Source: Granulicella sp. L56 (GTDB lineage: Bacteria; Acidobacteriota; Terriglobia; Terriglobales; Acidobacteriaceae). Taken from it: DNA of 64,000 bases. Under the pieces are notes generated by a model, which ran no database searches, was not told where the DNA came from, and saw only the letters and a program-made list of their open reading frames with translations. Positions 41,533 to 50,724 of the stretch are shown one piece after another. How positions within the stretch are numbered: the stretch's first letter is position 1; each line of letters opens with the position of its first letter. The translations under genes were made by a program, and so were the position numbers. The stretch lies in assembly GCF_009765835.1 (NCBI RefSeq), contig NZ_LMUS01000006.1:1880438-1944437 (forward strand). The letters run 5' to 3'.

Positions 41533-43035
41533 ATGACTGAACATGCGGTAGTGATCGCCGGAGGAGGCCCCACCGGGATGATGTTGGCGGCCGAGTTGAC
41601 GTTGGCGGGCGTCGACGTGGCAATTGTCGAGCGGCGCACGAGCGCAGAGCTGATCGGCTCGCGCGCGGGTGGTCTGAACGCCCGCACCATCGAGGTTCTC
41701 GATCAGCGTGGTATCGCCGATCGCTTCCTCGCCGAGGGCAAGCCAATGCAGAACACGGGGTTTGCCCACGTCTCGCTGGAGATCAGCGATCTTCCGGCCC
41801 GGCGCAACTACGGGCTCGCCCTGTGGCAGAAGCACTTCGAACGAATCCTGGCGGGCTGGATCGATGAGTTGGCCATGCCGATCTATCGCGGACGCAAGGT
41901 GACGGGCTTCGTGCAGGATGACGCTGGCGTCGACGTTCAGTTGTCCGACAGCCAGTCATTGCGGGCGCAATATCTCGTCGGCTGCGAAGGTGGACGCAGC
42001 GTGGTTCGAAAAGCAGCGGGCATCGCATTCACCGGCTCGGAGCCGACGATCAGCCACATGCTCGCCGAGGTCGAGTTGGCCGAGGAGCCGGAGTGGGGCA
42101 TGCGGCTGAGCCTACACCGAGCTATTGGCTTGCTATCATCCTACGGCGCTGTCGGTCCGCATGCCCTGAGTAAGCTCGACGACAATGGGCTGGTGCGCGC
42201 CTTTGTCACTGACCCGCACGTCGTCCGCAACGTCGACCCTACCCTGCGCGATCTAAGCGAGGGACTCATCGCGGTGTATGGGACGGACTACGGCGTCCAC
42301 AGCCCGGTCTGGATCACCCGGTTCACCGATGCGACGCGTCAGGCCGCCGCCTATCGCGACCGGCGAATTTTGCTGGCGGGCGACGCCGCGCATGTGCACT
42401 ATCCGGCAGGCGGACAAGGTCTCAACCTCGGCGTTCAGGATGCTGTGAACCTGGGATGGAAGCTGGCTCAGGTAATTAAAGGAACGTCGCCCGAATCTCT
42501 GTTGGACACCTATCAGGCGGAGCGCTACCCGGTCGCCGCCCGGGTGCTGCAGAACACGATGGCGCAGGTCGCGCTGTTGCGCAGGGACGATCGTTCCAAA
42601 GCTGCATGGGAGGTCATCTCCGAATTGCTCAAGATGGATGAGCCGCGTAAACGGTATGCCGCTATGATGTCCGGCCTCGATATTCACTACGATCTCGGCG
42701 ACCAACACCCACTGCTCGGCCGCCGCATGCCAGATCTCGACCTGACCACTGCCAGCGGCCCGCTGCGAGTCTTCACTCTGCTGCACAAGGCTCGGCCAGT
42801 GCTGCTCAACCTTGGTGAACCCGGCAGCTTCGACATTAGCCCGTGGACAGATCGCGTTCCGTTGCTCGACGCCAAATATGTGGGTCCGTGGGAGCTTCCG
42901 GCAATCGGGACGATCACGGCTCCCACGACCGTCTTGATTCGGCCAGACGGATACGTGGCCTGGGTGGGAGACCTAACCCAGGTAGGGCTCGCTGACGCGC
43001 TCACCACTTGGTTTGGACCGCCTGCTGCGGCGTAG
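41533..43035 (+). CDS. FAD-dependent aromatic monooxygenase (PheA/TfdB/Rox-like)
   Basis: A cytoplasmic flavoprotein hydroxylase of group A. The FAD fold opens AVVIAGGGPTGMMLAAELTL. The second FAD motif, ILLAGDAAHVHYPAGGQGLN, is diagnostic. The DG motif region reads LVGCEGGRSVVRK. A C-terminal thioredoxin-like domain (about 400-500) is as in phenol hydroxylases and rifampicin monooxygenases, whose GLNARTIEVLDQRG motif it also shares. It has 500 residues. Substrate could be a phenolic compound or an antibiotic; this cannot be decided. Divergent from the TIGR03435 gene, 125 bases apart. Confidence 0.92.
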   Translation: MTEHAVVIAGGGPTGMMLAAELTLAGVDVAIVERRTSAELIGSRAGGLNARTIEVLDQRGIADRFLAEGKPMQNTGFAHVSLEISDLPARRNYGLALWQKHFERILAGWIDELAMPIYRGRKVTGFVQDDAGVDVQLSDSQSLRAQYLVGCEGGRSVVRKAAGIAFTGSEPTISHMLAEVELAEEPEWGMRLSLHRAIGLLSSYGAVGPHALSKLDDNGLVRAFVTDPHVVRNVDPTLRDLSEGLIAVYGTDYGVHSPVWITRFTDATRQAAAYRDRRILLAGDAAHVHYPAGGQGLNLGVQDAVNLGWKLAQVIKGTSPESLLDTYQAERYPVAARVLQNTMAQVALLRRDDRSKAAWEVISELLKMDEPRKRYAAMMSGLDIHYDLGDQHPLLGRRMPDLDLTTASGPLRVFTLLHKARPVLLNLGEPGSFDISPWTDRVPLLDAKYVGPWELPAIGTITAPTTVLIRPDGYVAWVGDLTQVGLADALTTWFGPPAAA

Positions 43036-43063
43036 TGTTACCGTCTGGCTGTATTTGAATGAA

Positions 43064-44239
43064 TCAAGGCTGGCGCAGCGCAGCCGGTACGAACTCTGTA
43101 TTCAACATCTTGGGGCTGGCGGTGAGGTAGTAGGTGGGGATCTTCGGGAACTGCTCTTCGACCAGTTGCAGGGTGCGGAAGTCGAAGCTTTGTACCTCGG
43201 AGCGGTCTTCCATGTGGTTGCGCGTGATGATGCCGCACAGCGTCGTGACGAAGGTCTGCGGATCGACGGTGTGGTTGGTGGTCGGCTCGCCGTTGGCGGC
43301 GGGCAGGGGCAGATTCGCGACCGATCGGCCCGGAGGGTCGTTGGGCAGCGGCAGGACTTTGGTCTCGATGTTGAAGCGGGCCTTGGCTGCGTTGGCGGCG
43401 CGGGCGGCGGCATCGGGGTTCGATTTGCCGGGGCCGGTGGTGTAGTACTTCACGTAGAAGGCGACGAAGTGATAAAGCTGCTCGATGTTGGTGGGGACGT
43501 AGGGGCTGATGAGGTGCTCGTGTTTGGCGAAGGCGACTGCGACCGGCGATAAAGCGAGGTCGTTGGTCTGTTTGGGGAACTGGGAGTGGAGCTTGTCGCA
43601 GATGAAGGTGCGCTGCGCCTCGGTGGAGGAGATGTCGCGGGTGTAGACGCGGTTTTCGAGCGTGTACGGCGTGCCGTCGGCGTGGCGGCAGGACTGCGGA
43701 TTGAGGTACTGGTCGTGCCAGATCATGGAGACGTGGTCGGTGGTGACTCCGGTGTCGGTCTCAAGCGTGGTGGCGAGGTGGTCGAGGCCGTCTTCGAACG
43801 ATGGCAGCGTATTTTCGGGGCGCAGGCCGCGACCTCCGCGATGGGCGGCGACGTCGAAGCTGGCGAAGTAGGCGGCGTCGGCTGGGTGGGCGGCCTTCTC
43901 TTCTTTGAGGACGTCCTGCAGCATGTCGGGGAAGTCAGTGATGATGCCGTCGACGCGCAGGTCGATCAGCGCGCGCATCTTGTCAGGAGTATCGGTCGTC
44001 CAGGGAACGACGCGGAAGCCTGCCTGATGGAGCTGCGCGACGTTGACCGGTGGATTGTCGCCGAGCAGCGTGGCATCGACGGGAGAGAGAACAGGAACGG
44101 GCGCGCCGTGGGCCTTCGCATGAGCGGCGGCGGCGGTCATAAGGCCGAGAAAGGGATTGGTGGGCATGGTGGGAGCCTGCTGGGCAACGAGAGAGGCGGA
44201 TGCGAAGACGACGGCGGCGGCAAGGATAGAGGAACGCAT
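43064..44239 (-). CDS. Secreted glycerophosphodiester phosphodiesterase with permuted order
   Basis: It would cleave glycerophosphodiesters into glycerol 3-phosphate and an alcohol, outside the cytoplasm (signal peptide 1-20, SLVAQQ). The catalytic set is present: AHRGG (132-136), PENT (141-144), ETD (160-162), WHD (174-176), then IETK and VQSFDFRTL. The usual last two barrel strands are not at the end. They come before the first one: GFRVVPWTTDTPDKM (about 75-88) and DGIITDFPD (97-105). This is the order expected for a circularly permuted TIM barrel. The ATG at 44239 is preferred to a GTG at 44260. A 3' copy lies at 40142. Confidence 0.85.
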   Translation of the reverse strand: MRSSILAAAVVFASASLVAQQAPTMPTNPFLGLMTAAAAHAKAHGAPVPVLSPVDATLLGDNPPVNVAQLHQAGFRVVPWTTDTPDKMRALIDLRVDGIITDFPDMLQDVLKEEKAAHPADAAYFASFDVAAHRGGRGLRPENTLPSFEDGLDHLATTLETDTGVTTDHVSMIWHDQYLNPQSCRHADGTPYTLENRVYTRDISSTEAQRTFICDKLHSQFPKQTNDLALSPVAVAFAKHEHLISPYVPTNIEQLYHFVAFYVKYYTTGPGKSNPDAAARAANAAKARFNIETKVLPLPNDPPGRSVANLPLPAANGEPTTNHTVDPQTFVTTLCGIITRNHMEDRSEVQSFDFRTLQLVEEQFPKIPTYYLTASPKMLNTEFVPAALRQP

Positions 44240-44333
44240 GAGACCGCCATCATAGCGCACTCATATGGCAGGGAGCGCCTGTTTTATAAGCTGCCCGAAA
44301 GCGAGGCATGCTTCTGACTTCCTACCCTAAACC

Positions 44334-44401
44334 TACGTCATCTCGACCGAAGGCGGGGCTTTTGCCGCCGCAGTGGAGAGACCCCTGTATTCGTTTTTGC
44401 C
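44334..44401 (+). repeat. Intergenic repeat family A, copy 7
   Basis: Plus-oriented: ACGTCATCTCGACCGAAG, hairpin GGCGGGGCTTTTGCCGCC, then GTGGAGAGACCCCTGTATT. Pairs head to head, but in the opposite sense to the other pairs, with copy 8. Confidence 0.9.
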
Positions 44402-44469
44402 GTTGCTTGTTTTTAGCTACGGACGAACGTCGAATGATGCAGATTTACAGACGGCGGATTGGATGGCGG

Positions 44470-44525
44470 ACAAAGACAAATACAGGGGTCTCTCCACTCC
44501 GCTGCGCTCCGGTCGAGATGACGTG
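44470..44525 (-). repeat. Intergenic repeat family A, copy 8
   Basis: Minus-oriented: AAATACAGGGGTCTCTCCAC then GCTCCGGTCGAGATGACGTG. It is about 69 bases from copy 7; together they occupy the gap between GDPD and murQ. Confidence 0.9.
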
Positions 44526-44570
44526 CAGTTGAAGAAGCTCTTGTAGAGGGCAGAGAGCCTCTTCGGGCAG

Positions 44571-45458
44571 CTACTGTAACGCCGCAGTCAATTTTCCTTT
44601 CGCCGCTGCGAGCTTCGCTTCGGCGGCCGCGCGGTCGAGTGAGAGCTTTTGCATGACGATGGCGGTCTTTACCGTTCCGGCCTCAGCGAGCAGCTTTGCC
44701 GCGGTGGGCTGGTCGACGCCGGTGGCGGCGGCAATAATCCTCTGGGCGCGATCTACTAGCTTTGCGTTGGTGGTCTGCACGTTGACCATGAGGTTGCCGT
44801 AGACGGCCCCGCCGCGGATCATGACTCCGGTGCTCAGCATGTTAAGAACTAATTTTGTGGCCGTCCCAGCTTTGAGGCGAGTGCTACCGGTCAGTACCTC
44901 GGGGCCGGTGACCGGCGCGATGGCGATGTCGGCGATGGCGGCCATTTCGGAGTCGGGGACGCAGGTAAGGGAGATCGTCAACGCACCGAGTTTTCGGGCA
45001 TGGGCGAGCGCGCCGAGAACATAAGGGGTGCGTCCGCTGGCGGCGATGCCGATCAGGGCGTCTTTCCCAGTGAAGGCGCGGGAGACGAGGTCGGCTGCGC
45101 CTTGCTCGGGGGAGTCTTCGGATGCCTCGCTGGAGTTGCGCAGTGCACCATCGCCACCGGCGATAATGCCCTGAAAGAGCGTTGCCGGAACGGAGAAGGT
45201 GGGTGGGCACTCGGAGGCGTCGAGCACGCCGAGGCGTCCGCTGGTGCCTGCTCCTATATAGAAGAGACGGCCTCCCTGCTCGAAGCGGTCGGCGATGGCA
45301 TCGACGGCGTTGGCGATGTGTGGAAGCTCGGTTGCGACGGCGGCGGCGACCCGGGCGTCCTCTTCGTTGATGACGCGCAGCATCTCGAGCGTAGGGAGCT
45401 GGTCGATGTGCTCGCTGGCGGGGTTACGGGCCTCCGTGGGCAGGGTGGAGAGATTCAT
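44571..45458 (-). CDS. murQ: N-acetylmuramic acid 6-phosphate etherase MurQ
   Basis: It removes lactate from MurNAc 6-phosphate to give GlcNAc 6-phosphate in peptidoglycan recycling or MurNAc use, in the cytoplasm. The SIS-domain signature YIGAGTSGRLGVLDASECPP is near residues 62-81. The catalytic Glu is the one in ASECPPTF, with a second conserved acidic residue further on. IGIAASGRTPYVLGAL is the second SIS loop. It has 295 residues from ATG 45458, which follows GGAAG; 37 upstream residues in frame are rejected. No murP or anmK is adjacent. Confidence 0.95.
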   Translation of the reverse strand: MNLSTLPTEARNPASEHIDQLPTLEMLRVINEEDARVAAAVATELPHIANAVDAIADRFEQGGRLFYIGAGTSGRLGVLDASECPPTFSVPATLFQGIIAGGDGALRNSSEASEDSPEQGAADLVSRAFTGKDALIGIAASGRTPYVLGALAHARKLGALTISLTCVPDSEMAAIADIAIAPVTGPEVLTGSTRLKAGTATKLVLNMLSTGVMIRGGAVYGNLMVNVQTTNAKLVDRAQRIIAAATGVDQPTAAKLLAEAGTVKTAIVMQKLSLDRAAAEAKLAAAKGKLTAALQ

Positions 45459-45641
45459 GGTGCTTCCATCATGGGGGCTGCACAGCGAATGAGGCAATGA
45501 TTGAGTTTCGAGGTTGTAGGATGGGTGGTGGCGATTTTGTCTGGAACCTTGTGGTGAACTCGCTAACAATCAGGCTGTCCCATATAATCAAGGCTTCGCT
45601 GTCATGTCCTGGCGGAGCGTTATTTCTAGAGCAGTGAGGGT

Positions 45642-48602
45642 GTGCGTATCTTTACCGTGAATCGAGAGAGCGGAAGCTCCCTGAAAAGTAAGACCAAGCC
45701 TGTGTGCACGCGCTCCAGCCGCTCCCGTATTGCCCAAGCCGTGCTCTTTTTCTCCCTTGCCGCCTTGACCGGGCCAGCGCTGATGGCGCAGACCAATGCT
45801 GCCACGACTCCCACCGCGGAGCAGGGAGTGCAGACGCTGTGCCAGCCGGAAGTGATCGGCAACCGGCGCATCCCCAAGGAATCGGTTCTGGCCCGGCTGT
45901 TCAGCCACCAGAACGACCTTTACGACCCAGCGGTCGTGGAGCGGGACTTCAACTCCCTGTGGAACACGGGGTACTTTGACAATATCCGGATCGAGCGGCA
46001 GGATACGCCGAAGTGCGTTCAGCTCATCATCTATGTCAAGGAAAAGCCGACCATCAAGGAGCTTCTCTACAAGGGCCTGAGTTCGGTCTCGCAGTCGGAC
46101 GTGCTCGAGGCCTTCAAGAAGGCCAAGGTCGGTCTCTCGGTCGAGAGCCAGTATGACCCCACCAAGATCAAGCGGGCCGAGACCGTCATCAAGGAGATGC
46201 TGGCCGCGCATGGCCACCAGTTCGCCACCGTCACCGAGACCATCAAGACCATTCCGCCTGCGGGCGTCTCGGTCACCTTCAACGTGAAGGAAGGCCCGAC
46301 CGTCAAGGTGGGCAAGATCGAGTTCACCGGCAACACCGCCCTGAACGACCGTACCCTGCGCCGGGCGATGAAGAACCTGAAGCCGATCGGGGTACCGCAC
46401 TCCATCATCCTCGAAAACCTCTTTGCCCGGACCTTCGACGCCACCAAGCTCGACGAAGATACCGAGCGCGTTCGCCAGGCCTATCGCGACCGTGGCTACT
46501 TCAAGGCACTGACCTCCGAGCCCACGACCCATATTCGCAACGCGGGCGGGCTCAACCCCTTCACCCTGCGGCCCTCTAAGGGCAAGCGCGTCGACATCCT
46601 GATGCCGGTCGAAGAGGGTGAGCGCTACCGTCTGGGCGGCATTACCTTCTCCGGCAACAAGGCGGTGACCAATCTAAAGGTCCTGCGGGCGCAGTTTGTG
46701 CAGAAAGACGGCGAATGGTTTGACGCCACCAAGTTCCAGAAGGGCATCGACCAGTTGCGCAAGTCCTACGGCGAGCTGGGATACATCAACATGGTCGGAT
46801 CGCCGGTCCCGCGTATGGACGAAGCCAAGAAGCTGATCTTCCTGGATATCGAGATCGACGAAGGCAAGCCCTTCTACGTGTCGCGCATCGAGTTCACCGG
46901 CAACACCATCACCCGTGACAAGGTCATCCGCCGCGAGCTGCTGCTCGAAGAGGGCCAGGTCTACAACTCCCGACTTTGGGACCTCTCCATCCTGCGCCTG
47001 AACCAGTTGAACTACTTCGACACGCTGAAGGCCGATCAGGACTCCGAGAGCCGCCAGAATGCGGATGACGGAACCGTCGATCTGCTGCTGAAGCTCAAAG
47101 AGAAGGGCAAGAACTCCATCGGTCTGAACGGCGGCATCAGCGGCCTGTCAGGGACCTTTATCGGGTTGAACTATTCAACCAACAACTTCCTTGGACTGGG
47201 CGAGACGCTCTCGGTGCAGGCGAACATCGGCGACCTGTCGCGCAACCTGAGCTTCGGCTTCACCGAGCCTTACCTGCACAACAAGCCGATCTCGCTGGGA
47301 GTACAGGTATTCACGCAGAAGTACGATTACAACCCTGCCAAGAGCTATGGCATTTCAAAGGGCCAGTCGGACAATCTGACCAACGCGCAGCAGTCCTTGT
47401 TGACGAACTACAACACCGCGACCACCGGCTTGACGGTGACGACGAGCGAACCGCTGCGGCATCTGTGGACGCGCACCGGCGTGACCCGCGTCGGCTTGTC
47501 CTACGCGCTGTCGCGGGCATCGGTCTCGACGTTCAACGACAACACGCGCAATGTGTTCCAGTCGCTGGCCTTCCGTTCCGGCGTTCAGGGGCCGAACCAG
47601 TTGAATGGCATCGTGACCTCGGTGGTGACGCCGAGCTTCACCTTCTCGAGCCTCGACCGCTCGGTCGGGCCGCATAGCGGCAAGGACTTCAACGTCGATA
47701 TCTCGGTCGCGGGCATCGGCGGCAACGTCAAGTACTACTCCCCGGCGATGAGCTATCGCCAGTTCTTCCCGATGAAGGGTCTGAAGGTCAACCGCGAAGG
47801 CCACAATGTGCTCGGCTACCGCATCCAGTTCGCACATACGTCGGGCTTTGGCGGCGATGTTGCTCCGCCGACGAACCGCATCTATAGCGGCGGCGATCAG
47901 GACCTTCGCGGCTTCGACGTCCGCTCGGCCGGGCCGTATACCTTTATTCCCACGCGGGTGATGTTCAACCTGACCAACCCCGACGGCAATCCGGTTCCCA
48001 TCGATCCGACCAACCCGACGCTGGGGACGATCAAAATCCCGCTGCCGGTGTACCGCATGGTCTCGATCGGCGGCGACACCAGCTTGACTAGCAACCTGGA
48101 GTACCGCATCCCGATCATCAGCCAGGTTTCGTTCGCGTTCTTCACCGACTTCAACCTGACCTTCGACGCGCAGGCGAACCAGTTGCGGCAGAGCGTTGCC
48201 GGCCAGTCGGTCATCTCCGGAGCGTCATACGGCTGCCCCACGTTCGTCAACGGCTCCTGCTTTGGCGGCCAGTCGGTGGCGTTCCCGGACAGGCTGCATG
48301 TGGTCCCGGGCACCAACTTCGTGCCGCGTATGTCGAACGGTGCTTACCTTCAGGTGGTTCTGCCGATTGTGAACGCGCCGTTCCAGATCTACTATGCGTA
48401 CAATCCGCTGCGCCTCTACAAGACCGTACCGCAGCAGCTTGCGGTGCCGAACTCGGGTGCGGGCAACAAGTTCCAGAGCTTCTTCCCGAACTCGGACGCG
48501 GGCTTGTTCACCTACCAGCAGGCGGTGCAGTACTACGGGGCGGACTACCTCCTCCGCGAGCCGCGCAAGACCTTCCGCCTGACGGTCAGCACGAGCTTCT
48601 AG
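45642..48602 (+). CDS. bamA: Outer-membrane assembly factor BamA
   Basis: The central channel of the BAM complex that folds barrels into the outer membrane. A long signal region (about 1-48, ending ALMAQ) leads to several POTRA domains. Their repeats VGKIEFTGNTALNDRTLRRA, YRLGGITFSGNKAVTN and VSRIEFTGNTITRDKVIRRE are plain. A C-terminal 16-strand barrel ends in Phe (LTVSTSF). GLRGFDVRSAGP-like sequence (DLRGFDVRSAGPY) holds the RGF lid-loop motif of the Omp85 family. At 986 residues it is longer than E. coli BamA, mainly in the barrel. Start is GTG 45642 after GTGAGGG. Confidence 0.94.
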   Translation: MRIFTVNRESGSSLKSKTKPVCTRSSRSRIAQAVLFFSLAALTGPALMAQTNAATTPTAEQGVQTLCQPEVIGNRRIPKESVLARLFSHQNDLYDPAVVERDFNSLWNTGYFDNIRIERQDTPKCVQLIIYVKEKPTIKELLYKGLSSVSQSDVLEAFKKAKVGLSVESQYDPTKIKRAETVIKEMLAAHGHQFATVTETIKTIPPAGVSVTFNVKEGPTVKVGKIEFTGNTALNDRTLRRAMKNLKPIGVPHSIILENLFARTFDATKLDEDTERVRQAYRDRGYFKALTSEPTTHIRNAGGLNPFTLRPSKGKRVDILMPVEEGERYRLGGITFSGNKAVTNLKVLRAQFVQKDGEWFDATKFQKGIDQLRKSYGELGYINMVGSPVPRMDEAKKLIFLDIEIDEGKPFYVSRIEFTGNTITRDKVIRRELLLEEGQVYNSRLWDLSILRLNQLNYFDTLKADQDSESRQNADDGTVDLLLKLKEKGKNSIGLNGGISGLSGTFIGLNYSTNNFLGLGETLSVQANIGDLSRNLSFGFTEPYLHNKPISLGVQVFTQKYDYNPAKSYGISKGQSDNLTNAQQSLLTNYNTATTGLTVTTSEPLRHLWTRTGVTRVGLSYALSRASVSTFNDNTRNVFQSLAFRSGVQGPNQLNGIVTSVVTPSFTFSSLDRSVGPHSGKDFNVDISVAGIGGNVKYYSPAMSYRQFFPMKGLKVNREGHNVLGYRIQFAHTSGFGGDVAPPTNRIYSGGDQDLRGFDVRSAGPYTFIPTRVMFNLTNPDGNPVPIDPTNPTLGTIKIPLPVYRMVSIGGDTSLTSNLEYRIPIISQVSFAFFTDFNLTFDAQANQLRQSVAGQSVISGASYGCPTFVNGSCFGGQSVAFPDRLHVVPGTNFVPRMSNGAYLQVVLPIVNAPFQIYYAYNPLRLYKTVPQQLAVPNSGAGNKFQSFFPNSDAGLFTYQQAVQYYGADYLLREPRKTFRLTVSTSF

Positions 48603-48628
48603 GCAAACCGAACACTGAATCGATTGTG

Positions 48629-48658
48629 AGGCCCGGCGTTTCTGCCGGGCCTTTTCCT
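48629..48658 (+). terminator. Terminator after bamA
   Basis: AGGCCCGGC and GCCGGGCCT pair around GTTTCT, followed by TTTCCTTT. Confidence 0.88.
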
Positions 48659-48795
48659 TTCTGCCGCCATGTTCGCAGACCCAGACGCTGTGCTGGCCGA
48701 AATCCACAATGCAGGCATCTTCCTGTCATCGCAAACTTCTGTTGAAGCAAACGAAGGACAGTTGGTGTTCTACTCTTTCCATAAGGAGAAACACG

Positions 48796-49221
48796 ATGGA
48801 ACGCAGCGCAAGCGCAGTCTGGCATGGCAGTTTGAAAGAGGGCAAGGGGACCATCTCGACCCAGAGCGGCACCCTGAAGGAGACGCAGTACAGCTTCGCC
48901 ACCCGGTTCGCCGAGGGCGTCGGAACCAACCCTGAAGAGTTGATCGCGGCGGCCCACGCTGGCTGCTTCAGCATGGCGCTGAGTGCGCAGTTGACCGAAG
49001 CCGGTCTCGTTCCCGACTCCATCGAGACGACCGCCCTGCTCACGCTCGACCTGCATGGCGAAGGGCCCACCATCACCAAAATTCACCTGACCACTAAGGC
49101 AAAAGTTCCCGGCGCCGACAAGGCGAAGTTCGACGAGCTGGCCAATAAGGCCAAGGCCGGATGCCCGGTCTCGAAGGTGCTGAAGGCGGCGGAGATTACG
49201 CTGGACGCGACCCTGGTCTAA
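48796..49221 (+). CDS. osmC: OsmC peroxiredoxin
   Basis: A cytoplasmic thiol peroxidase that reduces organic hydroperoxides. The two active Cys are Cys57 (HAGCFSMALS) and Cys123 (KAGCPVSKVLKA), and GTNPEELIAAAHAGC is the OsmC signature rather than Ohr. It has 141 residues. The ATG at 48796 lies seven bases after AAGGAG. It is monocistronic between bamA and the esterase gene. Confidence 0.95.
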   Translation: MERSASAVWHGSLKEGKGTISTQSGTLKETQYSFATRFAEGVGTNPEELIAAAHAGCFSMALSAQLTEAGLVPDSIETTALLTLDLHGEGPTITKIHLTTKAKVPGADKAKFDELANKAKAGCPVSKVLKAAEITLDATLV

Positions 49222-49361
49222 GCTGTCAGCCTTGCGCACCGTCAATGCTCGGGTGCCCCATCCTTCGCAGCCTTATCGCGAAGGGTGGGATCGCAGCTCC
49301 AACCCTACAAGGTGCGCAGCCATTTCTAAGTTCAAGTTCTGAGACAAGAAAGAGCTCTCCC

Positions 49362-50525
49362 ATGCTTCGTCTTCTGAGCATCGCATTTTTGAGCAGCCTG
49401 ATGGTTGGCGCGGTTCCCGCAATGGCCCAATCTGTAACCCAGTCTGTGGCTCCGGCCTCACCCGCCGCGGCACATCCCGCGCGTCCCACTCCGCCTACCC
49501 GCGATCCACACACGCCGGGCTATGTCACAGCTAAAGAGCTGCCCGACGGCACGAACCCTCCCGCCGACACCGATGGAAACTTCATCATCGGGTCGACCCA
49601 CAACCCCGCGCCGGAGATGTCGGTGCAGCCGGGCGTGCCGCAGGGAACGGTGTCCGAGTTCGTCATGCAATCGGCGGACAGTAAGCTCTACCCCGGCATC
49701 GCGCGTGAGCCTGACACCTTCGGCACGCCTGACCCCGCCGATCCGGCCAAGCTGATCATGACGACCAGCCATCCGGCTGCCTACACGCGCCGCGTGGAGG
49801 TCTATGTGCCCAAACAATATGTTCCCGGCACCGCGGCTCCCTTCATCGTCGGGACGGACGGCCCCGACCGCGCGCTCTTCACCGCGCTCGACAACCTGAT
49901 CGCCGAGCACAAGGTTCCGGTGATGATCGCCATCTCCATCAGCAATGGCAGCGGCGACGCCCAGGGCAGCGAGCGCGGCCTGGAGTACGACACCATGTCG
50001 GGCCGGTACGCCGAGTTCGTCGAGAAGGAAGTGCTGCCTCTGGTCGAGACAAAGTTCCACGTGAAACTGACCGCCGATCCGGATGGCCGCGCGACCATGG
50101 GCGGAAGCTCCGGCGGCTCCTGCGCCCTCATCATGGCGTGGTATCACCCGGAGTGGTATCACCGCGTACTCACCTACTCGGGCACCTATGTGAACCAGCA
50201 ATGGCCGCACAATGCCGAGAGCCCGCACGGCGCATGGGAGTTTCATGAGCACCTCATCCCCGACTCTCCCGCGAAGCCGCTGCGCCTCTGGATGGAGGTC
50301 GGCGACCGCGACCTCTTCAACCCCAACGTCATGCGCGACAACATGCACGACTGGGTGGTCGCCAATGAGGACATGGCAAAAGTGCTCGCAGCCAAGGGCT
50401 ATCACTATCAGTTCGTCTTCGCCCGCAACGCAGGCCACACCGACCACGCGGTGAAACAGCAGACGCTGGCCGAGGCGCTCGAATATCTATGGCAGGGCTA
50501 TCCCATCGCGGGGACAAAGCATTGA
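49362..50525 (+). CDS. Secreted esterase of the enterochelin-esterase/esterase D type
   Basis: An alpha/beta hydrolase exported by a signal peptide (about 1-23, VPAMAQS), then a Pro/Ala-rich stretch. The nucleophile Ser is in MGGSSGGSCAL, the acid probably Asp in EVGDRDLFNP, and the His in ARNAGHTDHAV. The order and spacing match the esterase D family (PF00756), which contains feruloyl and acetylxylan esterases and iron-siderophore esterases. It has 387 residues; the start at 49362 gives the signal peptide. Substrate unknown, with polysaccharide ester groups a reasonable guess in this setting. Confidence 0.9.
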   Translation: MLRLLSIAFLSSLMVGAVPAMAQSVTQSVAPASPAAAHPARPTPPTRDPHTPGYVTAKELPDGTNPPADTDGNFIIGSTHNPAPEMSVQPGVPQGTVSEFVMQSADSKLYPGIAREPDTFGTPDPADPAKLIMTTSHPAAYTRRVEVYVPKQYVPGTAAPFIVGTDGPDRALFTALDNLIAEHKVPVMIAISISNGSGDAQGSERGLEYDTMSGRYAEFVEKEVLPLVETKFHVKLTADPDGRATMGGSSGGSCALIMAWYHPEWYHRVLTYSGTYVNQQWPHNAESPHGAWEFHEHLIPDSPAKPLRLWMEVGDRDLFNPNVMRDNMHDWVVANEDMAKVLAAKGYHYQFVFARNAGHTDHAVKQQTLAEALEYLWQGYPIAGTKH

Positions 50526-50526
50526 T

Positions 50527-50592
50527 GCGAAATACAGGGTCTCTCCACTGCGCCGCGCGATGAAGCCGCATGGCTTCGGTCGAGATGACGTG
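50527..50592 (-). repeat. Intergenic repeat family A, copy 9
   Basis: Minus-oriented, with one G missing (ACAGGGTCTCTCC). The variable part is a GCCGC/ATGAAGCC hairpin. Pairs head to head with copy 10. Confidence 0.88.
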
Positions 50593-50621
50593 CTTTTATG
50601 CGGTCCGTAACCAAGACAAAC

Positions 50622-50690
50622 TCACGTCATCTCGACCGAAGGCGGCGCTTTTGCCGCCGTAGCGGAGAGACCCCTGTATTTTGTTCTTGT
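50622..50690 (+). repeat. Intergenic repeat family A, copy 10
   Basis: Plus-oriented: ACGTCATCTCGACCGAAG, GGCGGCGCTTTTGCCGCC hairpin, then GCGGAGAGACCCCTGTATTT. Spacer to copy 9 about 29 bases. The pair separates two converging genes. Confidence 0.9.
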
Positions 50691-50724
50691 CGTTGCTTGT
50701 TCTCAGCTTTAGAGAGGCAGCTTC

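Noticed and set aside
40336..43066. Module between GDPD repeats as a phage or transposon
   Set aside because: No integrase, transposase or terminal inverted repeats are present; only two metabolic-type genes and the duplicated gene end.
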